A stretch of DNA of 64,000 nt from Mesorhizobium sp. WSM4311. GTDB taxonomy: Bacteria > Pseudomonadota > Alphaproteobacteria > Rhizobiales > Rhizobiaceae. The stretch spans positions 231,033 to 295,032 of the forward strand of contig NZ_NSFV01000009.1 in assembly GCF_002295115.1 (NCBI RefSeq), given 5' to 3'. The notes under the pieces are model-generated. The model was not told the DNA's origin. It saw only the letters and a program-made list of their open reading frames with translations, and made no database searches. Positions 6,579-15,320 of this stretch are shown here, piece by piece. The translations under genes and the position numbers were made by a program. Every line of letters starts with the position of its first letter. The stretch's first letter is position 1.

Positions 6579-8564
6579 TTGCCCACGGGGGTGGCACGGA
6601 TCGTGAGACTGCGAGGACCGATCAGGCTCAACAAACATGCAACTCCGGCGTTGCTCGTGGCCGGCTTCGCCGTGGCCGCGGTCCTGGTCGTGCTGTCGAG
6701 GCTGGACCTTGGCGCGGAAGCGCTCAGACTTTGCCTTCAAATGTCGGTCGCGATGACAATCGGCGCGCTTTTCTTCGCCTGTCTTTTCATCGGCCGCATC
6801 TCGAAAGATCGGCGGCAGATCGCCGAGAGCGAGCAGCGCTTCCGCCAGGCGATGGAGGACTCGGCAATCGGCATCGCCGTCGTCGGCCTCGATGGGCGCA
6901 TTGTGCAAACCAATCCGGCGTTCGCCTCGATGCTCGGCTACAGCCGCGAAGAGATCGAGGCGCTGACCTTCTTCCAGATCACGCACCCCGACGACCTGCA
7001 TGTCGGGCGGGAGACCATGGAAGGCATCAAAGCTGGCACGGTCAACGCCTTCCAATTCGAGAAGCGCTACCTCAAGAAGGACGGTACAGCTGTCTGGGCG
7101 CATCTCGCCGGCTCCGTCATTCGAGAGGAGAAGAGCGGCCGCGCGCTCTATCTCGTTTCACAGATCGAGGACATCGACGCGCGCAAACAGGCCGAGGCGC
7201 GTATCGCCGAGGCCGAAACGCGCTGGAATTTCGCGCTTGCCGGCGCCGGCCAGGGCGTCTGGGATCTCGACATCCGCAAGGGCGGCACGACCTACTCCTC
7301 GACCTGGGTCAAGATGCTGGGTTATGCGGATGGCGAACTCGACGGCGACCCCGATCTTTGGCTGACGATGATCCATCCCGACGACCGCGAAACCGTCGCC
7401 GAGGCGGATCGCGCCCATCTAGACGGCCAGACAGAGTTCTTCGAGGCCGAGTTCAGGATGCGTCACAAGGACGGCCGCTGGATCTGGATCCTCGACCGCG
7501 GCAAGGCCATCGAGCGTGACGGGGACGGGCGTCTGATCCGGGCCATCGGCAGCCTGACCGACATCACCCGGCGCAAGGAGGCCGAGGAGCGTCTGACCGT
7601 ATCGGCGGCAATGCTGGCCGACGAGAAAGAGCGGCTCCGGGTGACGCTGCAATCGATCGGCGATGCCGTCATCTGTACCAATGCGGCGAACCGCGTCACC
7701 TTCATGAATCCGGTTGCCGAGAAGCTGACCGGCGTCCCGACGGAGGCGGCTCTCGGCAAGACGCTCGGTCATGTCTATTGGGCGGTGGACGAGGAGACGG
7801 GACACAGGATCGGCGTGACACGGCCGGCGATCGGTGCGGAGACGCCCTCCGACCAGAACAGCCGCGCCGTGCTGGTCCGCCGCGACGACACACGCTGCAG
7901 TATCCGTCAGGTCGTGTCGCCGATCATGAACGAGCGCAACGAATTCTGCGGGCTGGTCATCGTTTTCCAGGATTTTACCGATGCACGCGCCCTGCAGCGG
8001 CAGCTTGCACACGCCGCCGCGCATGATGCGCTGACCGGCCTTGCCAATCGCTCGAGCTTCATCCGCACCATGGAGGAGCTGGTCGTTCAGGCCCGCAAGG
8101 ATGCCGCCGGGGCTGGCAGCAGCCGCCATCAGTTCATGTTCATCGACCTCGACCATTTCAAGCTGGTCAACGACACCGGCGGTCACGCCGCCGGAGACGC
8201 CTTGCTGAAGCGGGTCGCACAGGCCGTGCGTGGCGTAGTCGGGTCCGAAGACCTCGTCGCGCGCCTGGGCGGCGACGAATTCGCGGTCATCCTGAAATCG
8301 GGCTCGACCGCCGGCGCCAGGGTCGCGGCGCGCTCCATCATCGATGCGATAGCGGGATTGAACTTCAGCTGGGATGACCGGCCGCATGCCATCGGCGCCA
8401 GCATCGGTGTTGCGGCAATCAACGCCAATTGCGGCGAAGCGGACGAGATCATCGCAAGGGCCGACGCGGCCTGCTATGCCGCCAAGGCGGCCGGCCGCGG
8501 GTGCGTCTGCGTGGCGCCCGACGACAAGTCGGAGCCGCAGGCGCCGCTTGCCGCGGCGTCGTGA
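6579..8564 (+). CDS. Membrane-anchored diguanylate cyclase with three PAS domains
   Basis: A protein of about 661 residues. Two N-terminal transmembrane helices (about 22-40 and 52-72) lead into three PAS domains (about 85-195, 210-330, 350-460) and a GGDEF domain (about 475-640). The catalytic RLGGDEF is intact near 564, as is the metal-binding FIDLDHFKLVND. The inhibitory I-site (RxxD, five residues before GGDEF) is replaced by GSED, so product feedback is probably absent. There is no EAL domain. It should make cyclic di-GMP in response to a PAS-sensed signal. The start is uncertain: TTG 6579 gives the longest product, and GTG at 6591 or 6603 are alternatives. A 139-base gap separates it from nrsF. 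Confidence 0.88.
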   Translation: MPTGVARIVRLRGPIRLNKHATPALLVAGFAVAAVLVVLSRLDLGAEALRLCLQMSVAMTIGALFFACLFIGRISKDRRQIAESEQRFRQAMEDSAIGIAVVGLDGRIVQTNPAFASMLGYSREEIEALTFFQITHPDDLHVGRETMEGIKAGTVNAFQFEKRYLKKDGTAVWAHLAGSVIREEKSGRALYLVSQIEDIDARKQAEARIAEAETRWNFALAGAGQGVWDLDIRKGGTTYSSTWVKMLGYADGELDGDPDLWLTMIHPDDRETVAEADRAHLDGQTEFFEAEFRMRHKDGRWIWILDRGKAIERDGDGRLIRAIGSLTDITRRKEAEERLTVSAAMLADEKERLRVTLQSIGDAVICTNAANRVTFMNPVAEKLTGVPTEAALGKTLGHVYWAVDEETGHRIGVTRPAIGAETPSDQNSRAVLVRRDDTRCSIRQVVSPIMNERNEFCGLVIVFQDFTDARALQRQLAHAAAHDALTGLANRSSFIRTMEELVVQARKDAAGAGSSRHQFMFIDLDHFKLVNDTGGHAAGDALLKRVAQAVRGVVGSEDLVARLGGDEFAVILKSGSTAGARVAARSIIDAIAGLNFSWDDRPHAIGASIGVAAINANCGEADEIIARADAACYAAKAAGRGCVCVAPDDKSEPQAPLAAAS

Positions 8565-8586
8565 ACGGACGCGCTCTATCTCTTTG

Positions 8587-8660
8587 TTTTAACGCAATTC
8601 CCAAGCGAAAGCGCTTCGCGCTCTTCCCGGGAAACCGTTCACTCTTTTCGTGGAATTGGC

Positions 8661-8664
<4 letters not shown>
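8587..8664 (-). repeat. Palindromic intergenic repeat, family B, copy 1
   Basis: Read on the minus strand this element runs from CCAATTCC through GGTTTCCCGGGAAGAGCGCG and AGCGCTTTCGCTTGGGAATT. It contains the inverted pair GAGCGCG/CGCGCTC and matches copies at 35575-35653 and 61449-61530. It separates two convergent genes, and the TAG stop of the dehydrogenase gene (8661-8663) lies at its end. Confidence 0.8.
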
Positions 8665-9539
<875 letters not shown>

Positions 9540-9655
9540 TACACCGATCCCGTCCAAAGGCTTTTGCAGCCTGCTTTTTGTGCGGTGCAAACTAAAAGGG
9601 CGGGGCGACTTCGTCTACCCCACCCCAAGCATTTAATACGCTTTGCCAGAGAGCG

Positions 9656-10585
9656 TCAAAGCGCCTTCTGCAACTCCGGCAGAATGACGAAGAGATCGCC
9701 GACGAGGCCGTAGTCGGCAACCTGGAAGATCGGCGCCTCCTCGTCCTTGTTGATGGCGACGATGACCTTGGAATCCTTCATGCCGGCGAGATGCTGGATG
9801 GCGCCGGAGATGCCGACCGCGATGTAGAGGTCCGGAGCGACCACCTTGCCGGTCTGGCCGACTTGCCAGTCGTTCGGTGCGTAGCCGGCATCGACAGCGG
9901 CACGCGAGGCGCCGACCGCCGCACCGAGCTTGTCGGCGACCGGCAGGATGACCTCCTGGAACTTCTCCGACGAGCCGAGCGCGCGGCCGCCCGAGATGAT
10001 GATCTTTGCCGAGGTCAGTTCCGGACGGTCCGTCTCCGAGAGCTTGTTCTCGACGAAGGTGGACAGGCCGGGATTGGCTGCGGCGTTGACCGTCTCGACC
10101 TGGGCCGAGCCGCCCTCGGGCGCCGCCTGGAAGGAGGCGGTGCGCACGGTGATGACCTTCTTGGCGTCTGTCGATTGCACGGTCTGGATGGCGTTGCCGG
10201 CATAGATCGGGCGCTTGAACGTGTCCGGCGAGACCACTTCGATGATCTCGGAGACCTGCGCGACATCGAGCAGGGCCGCGACGCGCGGCGCGACATTCTT
10301 GCCCGACGAGGTCGCCGGCGCGATGATGGCGTCGTAACCGCCAGCAAGCGACACGACGAGGGCTGCCGTCGGTTCGGCGAGGCGCTCGGCGAGCTCGTCT
10401 GCTTCGGCAAGCAGCACCTTGCCGACGCCCTTGAGCTTGACGGCAGCGTCCGCCGCACCCTTGGCGCCCTTGCCGGCCACCAGCACATGCACGTCCGAGC
10501 CGATCTGCAGGGCCGCCGAAAGCGCCTTGGCGGTCTGGTCGGAAAGGCTGGCATTGTCGTGTTCAGCAATCAGAAGAATAGCCAT
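9656..10585 (-). CDS. etfA: Electron transfer flavoprotein alpha subunit
   Basis: A 309-residue EtfA. The N-terminal half has the ETF Rossmann-like fold (MAILLIAEHDN, then ATSSGKNVAPRVAALLD); the C-terminal half holds the FAD-binding region (GGRALGSSEKFQ near 200, VGQTGKVVAPDLYIAVGISG, then INKDEEAPIF and ADYGLVGDLF). It pairs with EtfB in the cytoplasm to carry electrons from acyl-CoA and other dehydrogenases to ETF-ubiquinone oxidoreductase. Length and motifs are complete. The gene follows etfB on the minus strand with a 158-base gap that holds a family C palindromic repeat, so the transcript probably carries that structure between the cistrons. Confidence 0.96.
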   Translation of the reverse strand: MAILLIAEHDNASLSDQTAKALSAALQIGSDVHVLVAGKGAKGAADAAVKLKGVGKVLLAEADELAERLAEPTAALVVSLAGGYDAIIAPATSSGKNVAPRVAALLDVAQVSEIIEVVSPDTFKRPIYAGNAIQTVQSTDAKKVITVRTASFQAAPEGGSAQVETVNAAANPGLSTFVENKLSETDRPELTSAKIIISGGRALGSSEKFQEVILPVADKLGAAVGASRAAVDAGYAPNDWQVGQTGKVVAPDLYIAVGISGAIQHLAGMKDSKVIVAINKDEEAPIFQVADYGLVGDLFVILPELQKAL

Positions 10586-10629
10586 TGATGATATTCCTGA
10601 CTTTCGTTTTCGAGGCTCCCTGAAATCCG

Positions 10630-10705
10630 GTCAGGCCGAGTCGAAAACGGTTGGTTTCGAGAACCGGAGCGGAGCGTACTTTTGTACGTGAGCACCGGAA
10701 GCGGA
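10630..10705 (+). repeat. Palindromic intergenic repeat, family C, copy 1
   Basis: The core reads CAGGCCGAGTCGAAAA, then GAGAACCGGAGCGGAGCG, then TACTTTTGTACGTGAGCACC. An inverted copy with near-identical blocks lies at 43612-43684. The element contains the small palindrome GTACTTTTGTAC and is followed by a CCGGCC/GGCCGG hairpin (10710-10728). It lies within the etfB-etfA transcription unit. Confidence 0.8.
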
Positions 10706-10743
10706 GAAACCGGCCGTTTGCAGGCCGGCCTCATCGGATTTCC

Positions 10744-11493
10744 TTACAAAACGCCGGCTTCGTTCTTCAGCTTGTCGACCAGTTCGGCGACGCTCTTGAC
10801 CTTGACGCCCGCCTTGCGGCCGCCCGGCTCCTCGGTCTTGATGATCTTCAGCCGCGGCTTGACGTCTGCGCCGTAGTCGGCCGGAGTCTTTTCGTCGAGC
10901 TGCTTCTTCTTGGCCTTCATGATGTTGGGCAGCGAGGCATAGCGCGGCTGGTTGAGGCGAAGATCGGCGGTGACGATCGCCGGCATCTTCAATTCCACCG
11001 TCTGCAGGCCGCCGTCGACTTCGCGCGTCACCTTGGCCTTGTCGCCGTCGAGCACCACCTTGGAGGCGAAAGTGCCTTGCGCCCAGCCGAGCAGGGCCGC
11101 CAGCATCTGGCCGGTCTGGTTGGAATCGTCGTCGATCGCCTGCTTGCCGAGAATGACGAGGCCGGGCTGTTCGGCCTCGACGACGCCCTTCAGCACCTTG
11201 GCGACGCCGAGCGGCTCGGTCTGCTCGTCGGTCTTGACCAGGATGGCGCGGTCGGCGCCCATGGCGAGCGCGGTGCGCAGGGTTTCCTGCGCCTGCTGCG
11301 GGCCGATCGAGACGACAATGATCTCCTCCGCCTTGCCGGCTTCCTTGAGCCGGATCGCCTCTTCCACCGCGATCTCATCGAACGGGTTCATCGCCATCTT
11401 GACGTTGGCGAGTTCCACCGCCGAACCGTCGGCCTTCACGCGAACCTTGACGTTCGCATCCACAACCCGCTTCACGGGCACAAGGATCTTCAT
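10744..11493 (-). CDS. etfB: Electron transfer flavoprotein beta subunit
   Basis: A 249-residue EtfB. MKILVPVKRVVD is the standard N-terminus, followed by MNPFDEIAVEEAIRLKE and the AMP-binding loop region (GKQAIDDDSNQTGQMLAALLGW). The ETF-beta signature is seen around VTREVDGGLQTVELKMPAIVTADLRLNQPRYASLPNI (given here only as landmarks), and the usual lysine-rich C-terminus is present. With EtfA it forms the soluble heterodimer that accepts electrons from flavoprotein dehydrogenases. It is the first gene of etfB-etfA-hbd on the minus strand. Confidence 0.96.
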   Translation of the reverse strand: MKILVPVKRVVDANVKVRVKADGSAVELANVKMAMNPFDEIAVEEAIRLKEAGKAEEIIVVSIGPQQAQETLRTALAMGADRAILVKTDEQTEPLGVAKVLKGVVEAEQPGLVILGKQAIDDDSNQTGQMLAALLGWAQGTFASKVVLDGDKAKVTREVDGGLQTVELKMPAIVTADLRLNQPRYASLPNIMKAKKKQLDEKTPADYGADVKPRLKIIKTEEPGGRKAGVKVKSVAELVDKLKNEAGVL

Positions 11494-11696
11494 TTGCCTG
11501 TCACCTCTTCACGCTAGTTGGGCGCGCTATAACAGCTTGCGCCCCTTCTGAGTTGTCGAAAGCCGACATTCCGGATGGAAATTCTGGTCTTTGCCCGTCT
11601 TGGACTGCTCCTTAACAGCCTTGGGGCTCGGACGGAGACGTTTCCGTAGTTGCGGTAACCCTTGCCGTCAATACGCTGAAAGCGGCTCAAATCGGT

Positions 11697-12497
11697 TCAG
11701 TTTGGGCCAGGGGGGGTTCCCCGGCCCCAGCGCGTCGTGGTGGCCTGCGGTTCAGGCGCCGCTGGTTCGGCAGCAACCGGCGGCTGGTCGAGCTTGGGAG
11801 CCACGGCATCCTCGTCCGCGCCGGCAAAAAGCGGCACGCCGCGGCTGCGCAGGACCAGCACCAGCACCGCGCCGGCGATGATGCCGCCAATATGGCAGGC
11901 CCAGGAAATCTGGTCCTCGCCGCCGGCGGCGAACATGAAGACCTGGAACAGCACCCACAGGATAAGCGGGATGAAGGCCGGAATGCGCAGCGGGATGCGG
12001 GCAAAGGCCAGGACCCAGACCTTAACCCTCGGATAGAGGATCAGATAGGCGACGACCACGCCGGCGATGGCGCCGGAGGCGCCGATCAGCGGCACCTGCG
12101 AATCCCAGGCGACAAGCCCCTGGAAGGCGGCGCCGGCGATGGCGCACAGGAGATAGAAGATCAGGTAGCGGATGTGGCCGAGCGCGTCCTCGACATTGTC
12201 GCCGAACACCCACAGGAACAGCATGTTGCCGCCAAGATGAAAGATGTCCGCATGCAGGAAGGAATAGGTAAGGTAGCTCAGGCTTTCCGGAATGATGATG
12301 AACCGAGGATCAAGCTCGGCCGTGTTGTGAACCACGGACGGAATAAAGCCGAGGCCAAGCACGGCGGCATTGGTGAAGTTCTCGCCGCCGAGTGCCGTGG
12401 CGCAATAGACCAGCGCGTTGACCACGATCAGGCCGATCGTCACATATTGCAGGCGGATGTGGCGCAGCCTGTTTGTGTCGTAAAGCGGGATGAACAT
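11697..12497 (-). CDS. Rhomboid family intramembrane serine protease
   Basis: A 266-residue membrane protein with six to seven hydrophobic helices. Rhomboid hallmarks are present: HLGGNMLFLWVFG after helix 2, GASGAIAG with the catalytic serine near residue 143, and the catalytic histidine in CHIGG near 203. The C-terminal 40 residues are proline- and alanine-rich and probably cytoplasmic. Substrates cannot be predicted; bacterial homologues cleave membrane-spanning segments in quality control or signalling. Start ATG 12497 gives MFIPLYDTN, typical of this subgroup. It sits on the same strand downstream of the cobalamin adenosyltransferase gene with a 39-base gap. Confidence 0.92.
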   Translation of the reverse strand: MFIPLYDTNRLRHIRLQYVTIGLIVVNALVYCATALGGENFTNAAVLGLGFIPSVVHNTAELDPRFIIIPESLSYLTYSFLHADIFHLGGNMLFLWVFGDNVEDALGHIRYLIFYLLCAIAGAAFQGLVAWDSQVPLIGASGAIAGVVVAYLILYPRVKVWVLAFARIPLRIPAFIPLILWVLFQVFMFAAGGEDQISWACHIGGIIAGAVLVLVLRSRGVPLFAGADEDAVAPKLDQPPVAAEPAAPEPQATTTRWGRGTPPGPN

Positions 12498-12536
12498 GCG
12501 TGCCTGGTCCCCTCCCGCCTTTTCGATCCGTTCAGC

Positions 12537-13118
12537 TCAGCGGTTCTTGCCGGGAACCCATAGCACGTCGGCATTTCCATTGTCATTGACCGCCCGGGCG
12601 GCGACAAACAGGAAATCCGAGACGCGGTTGATGTATTTCAACCCCTCAGGGTTGACGTGCTCGCCCGGGTCTTGAGCCAGCGCCACCATCAGCCGTTCGG
12701 CCCGCCGCGCCACCGTGCGGGCCAGATGCAGCGCCGCCGCCGCCGGCGTGCCGCCGTTGAGCACGAAGGATTTGAGCGGCTGAAGATCCTTGTTGAGGAG
12801 GTCGATGTCCTTCTCGACGCGGTCGGTCTGCGCGGCAACGATACGCAGCGGCTCGTAGCCAAGCGGCTTGCCGTCATCGGGCACGGCGAGATCGGCGCCG
12901 AGGTCGAAGAGATCGTTCTGGATGCGCGACAGCATGGCATCGATCGCCGGGTGGTTCGCTGCGGTATGCACGCGCGCCATGCCGATGCAGGCATTGGCTT
13001 CGTCGACCGTGCCGTAGGCGTCCACCCGCAGGTCGGATTTCAGCCGCCGCTCACCAGTGCCGAGACCCGTCGTGCCGTCATCGCCGGTGCGGGTGTAGAT
13101 CTTGTTGAGCTTGACCAT
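12537..13118 (-). CDS. Corrinoid adenosyltransferase (PduO type)
   Basis: A 193-residue ATP:cob(I)alamin adenosyltransferase that makes adenosylcobalamin. The P-loop-like N-terminus YTRTGDDGTTGLGTGERR and the conserved GGTPAAAALHLARTVARRAER region, with ATP-contacting arginines, identify the PduO/MMAB family rather than CobA. Five-helix-bundle length is normal. It follows a HIG1-type gene by 18 bases and precedes a rhomboid gene. The product would serve B12 enzymes such as methylmalonyl-CoA mutase, which fits the acyl-CoA genes nearby, although that link is inference. Confidence 0.93.
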   Translation of the reverse strand: MVKLNKIYTRTGDDGTTGLGTGERRLKSDLRVDAYGTVDEANACIGMARVHTAANHPAIDAMLSRIQNDLFDLGADLAVPDDGKPLGYEPLRIVAAQTDRVEKDIDLLNKDLQPLKSFVLNGGTPAAAALHLARTVARRAERLMVALAQDPGEHVNPEGLKYINRVSDFLFVAARAVNDNGNADVLWVPGKNR

Positions 13119-13136
13119 GTCGCCTCCCGAACGGCC

Positions 13137-13328
13137 TCACTTGCGGGTGAAATACACGGCCAGCAGGATCAGCAACAGCGCCACGGCCTGCAGCATGACG
13201 CGCGCCTGCATCAGCTTGTTCGAGGTGACGCTCGAACCGCCACGCATCATGTTGACGAGGCCTCGGATCAGCACGATCGCCACGGCGGCCATGACCAGAA
13301 TGGCGAGGATGTTGAAGACGGTTGCCAT
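13137..13328 (-). CDS. Small twin-transmembrane protein (HIG1 domain)
   Basis: A 63-residue protein with two hydrophobic helices (about 4-24 and 42-59) separated by a loop with RGLVNMMRGGSS. This matches the short bacterial HIG1/hypoxia-induced-domain proteins, which in mitochondria associate with cytochrome oxidase supercomplexes. The bacterial role is unclear. The gene lies between an SDR gene and the adenosyltransferase gene on the same strand, with gaps of 25 and 18 bases, so it is probably co-transcribed. Size and topology are the main evidence. Confidence 0.8.
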   Translation of the reverse strand: MATVFNILAILVMAAVAIVLIRGLVNMMRGGSSVTSNKLMQARVMLQAVALLLILLAVYFTRK

Positions 13329-13353
13329 TGTTGCGTTTCCAGTTGTTTCGCGT

Positions 13354-14229
13354 TCAGGCGCGTTTGGCCATCAGGCGGTAGAGCATCGATGCCGGCAGGA
13401 TGCGTTTGAGCGCCGCGCCGATTCTGGCCGGCACAGTTACCACATAGTGCGGACGCGGGCGCGGCGACAGAAGGGCATGACGCAGAACCTTGTGGACCAC
13501 TTCCGGCCCGGGCTTCAGCGCCGATTGGCTGCCGCCGGCGCGCAGCCGCTCCAGCTGCGCGGCATAGTCCGCCCTGTGCACGGAATTGTCGATGTCGATG
13601 TTTTTCAGGAACCAGGGCAGGCCGTTGCTGGCGATTTTCGATTTCACCGGCCCCGGTTCGATCAGTGAAACATGGACGCCGCTGCCGACCAGTTCCTGGC
13701 GCTGGCAGAGCATCAGCGCCTCGAGCGCATGTTTGGATGCCGAATAGGCGCCGCGAAAGCGCACCGGCACCAGACCGAGGATAGACGAGCAATGGACGAG
13801 GCGGCCGTGACCCTGACGGCGCATCATCGGAATCAGGCGGCGGGTCAAGTCATGCCAGCCGAAGAAATTGACCTCGAATTGCTGCTTGAGCGCGGCCACC
13901 GACAGATCCTCGACCGCACCGGCCTGGGCGTAGGCGCCGTTGTTGAACAGGGCATCGAGCCGGCCGCCGGTGCGCTCGAGCACCGCCGTTACCAGGGCTG
14001 CAATGGAGTCCGGTTCGCTGTAATCGAGATAGAAAGCCTCGATGCCGTCGCTTTCGAGGGCGGCGATGTCCTCGGGTTTTCGGGCTGTTGCAAAGACCCG
14101 CCAGCCTTCCGCCTTGAGTGCCCGGGCGCAATATGCCCCTATGCCGGACGAGGCGCCGGTGATGATGATGGTGCGCAATTGCTGCGCCGTCGGACTCGTG
14201 GTTTCGCCAAGGGTTGCCATTTGCCGCAT
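13354..14229 (-). CDS. Short-chain dehydrogenase/reductase (SDR)
   Basis: A 291-residue classical SDR. The cofactor loop TGASSGIG (about 24-31), the NNGAYA strand in place of the usual NNAG, the catalytic serine in HCSSILG and the YSASK tyrosine/lysine pair are all present. The C-terminal 90 residues are longer than in minimal SDRs and arginine-rich. The substrate is unknown. Start ATG 14229 has GGGAAG 3 bases upstream; ATG 14220 (MATLGE) is an alternative with wider spacing. It is divergent from the BrkB gene with only about 50 bases between them, so the promoters must overlap. Confidence 0.87.
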   Translation of the reverse strand: MRQMATLGETTSPTAQQLRTIIITGASSGIGAYCARALKAEGWRVFATARKPEDIAALESDGIEAFYLDYSEPDSIAALVTAVLERTGGRLDALFNNGAYAQAGAVEDLSVAALKQQFEVNFFGWHDLTRRLIPMMRRQGHGRLVHCSSILGLVPVRFRGAYSASKHALEALMLCQRQELVGSGVHVSLIEPGPVKSKIASNGLPWFLKNIDIDNSVHRADYAAQLERLRAGGSQSALKPGPEVVHKVLRHALLSPRPRPHYVVTVPARIGAALKRILPASMLYRLMAKRA

Positions 14230-14278
14230 TCACTTCCCATATTCGCGGCGTCGAGACAATCGAAGGGAACGCGGGTTC

Positions 14279-15130
14279 TTGTTGCGGAATATAGTCGCCC
14301 TGCGTCGCGTGCTCTACGACGCGCTCGGCCATTTCAACACCGATGACGGCTGGGCGATGGCCAGCCATCTGGCGATCACCTCGCTGATGGCGCTGTTTCC
14401 GTTCCTGATCTTCGCCACGACGCTGGGCAGCTTCCTCGGCGCCCAGGCCTTTGCCGACACGGCCGTGCACCTGGTCTTCGACACCTGGCCCGATCAGATC
14501 GCCAAGCCGATCGCGCATGAGGTGCTGAACGTGCTGACCGTCCGGCGCACCGACCTGTTGACCTACGGCGTGCTGCTTGCCGCCTATTTTGCCTCGAACG
14601 GCATCGAGGCGCTACGCACTTCGCTCAACCGCGCCTATCGCGTCACCGAGACGCGCGGCATCATCTATCGCCGCGTGCAGAGCATCTTCTTCGTGCTGAT
14701 CGCGACGGCCGGCTTCCTGGCGATCAGCGTGCTTCTGGTGTTCGCACCCCTGCTGGCGCGGCTGGCGGAGGCGCATTTCGAATGGATAAAGCCCTATACC
14801 GGCACGATCACGCTGTGGCGCTACGTCATTGCCTCGGCCGTCATCATCGGCGGGCTGTTTGCCGTGCACTACTGGCTGCCGGCCGGCAAGCGCCGCTTCG
14901 TCTCGCTGGTGCCGGGCATCGTCTTCACACTGGCCGCATGGCTCATCGGCTCGACGATGTTCGCCACCTATCTCGACCATTTCTCGTCCTATGTGACGAC
15001 TTACGCCGGGTTGGCCTCGATCATGATCGCGGTGGTCTTCCTCTACATCGTCTCGGCGATCTTCATCCTCGGCGGCGAGCTCAATGCCGCGATCAGTCGC
15101 TATCTCGAGGCGCGTGCCCGGGTCGGATGA
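14279..15130 (+). CDS. YihY/BrkB family inner-membrane protein
   Basis: A protein of about 283 residues with six hydrophobic segments. The YihY/BrkB pattern is clear: DGWAMASHLAITSLMALFPF near the N-terminus, ASNGIEALRTSLNRAY in the middle, and YVTTYAGLASIMIAVVFLY before the C-terminus. The family is of uncertain function (once mis-annotated as RNase BN). No ATG lies near the family N-terminus; TTG 14279, about 10 bases after AGGGA, fits best and gives MLRNIVALRRVLYDALG. The gene converges on an EamA transporter across an 8-bp tandem repeat array. Confidence 0.88.
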   Translation: MLRNIVALRRVLYDALGHFNTDDGWAMASHLAITSLMALFPFLIFATTLGSFLGAQAFADTAVHLVFDTWPDQIAKPIAHEVLNVLTVRRTDLLTYGVLLAAYFASNGIEALRTSLNRAYRVTETRGIIYRRVQSIFFVLIATAGFLAISVLLVFAPLLARLAEAHFEWIKPYTGTITLWRYVIASAVIIGGLFAVHYWLPAGKRRFVSLVPGIVFTLAAWLIGSTMFATYLDHFSSYVTTYAGLASIMIAVVFLYIVSAIFILGGELNAAISRYLEARARVG

Positions 15131-15138
15131 GGCGGCGC

Positions 15139-15320
15139 CGATGAGGAATTGGGGAATTGAAGAACTGGAGAATTGAAGAAAAAAGGGGCCATATCTGGCG
15201 CCGTGTGCTTCTTCCTCAATTCCTCAATTCCTCAATTCCTCAATTCCTCAATTCCTCAATTCCTCAATTCCTCAGTTCCTCAATTCCTCAATTCCTCAGT
15301 TCTTTTCAATCCCTCAATTC
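15139..15320. repeat. 8-bp tandem repeat array with inverted flank
   Basis: Eleven consecutive copies of TTCCTCAA (two with a final G) occupy 15212-15299, followed by degenerate copies to about 15320. A degenerate inverted arm (GAGGAATTG, GGGAATTG, GAGAATTG) lies at 15140-15178, so the strand could fold into a long hairpin. The array is located between convergent genes, and the EamA stop codon (15280-15282) falls inside it. Confidence 0.9.

Noticed and set aside
11591..11881. 96-residue plus-strand protein upstream of and overlapping the rhomboid gene
   Set aside because: Arg/Ala-rich shadow composition, no ribosome-binding site and overlap with a recognised gene.
15212..15299. CRISPR array
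   Set aside because: Units are 8 bp with no spacers and no cas genes are present.
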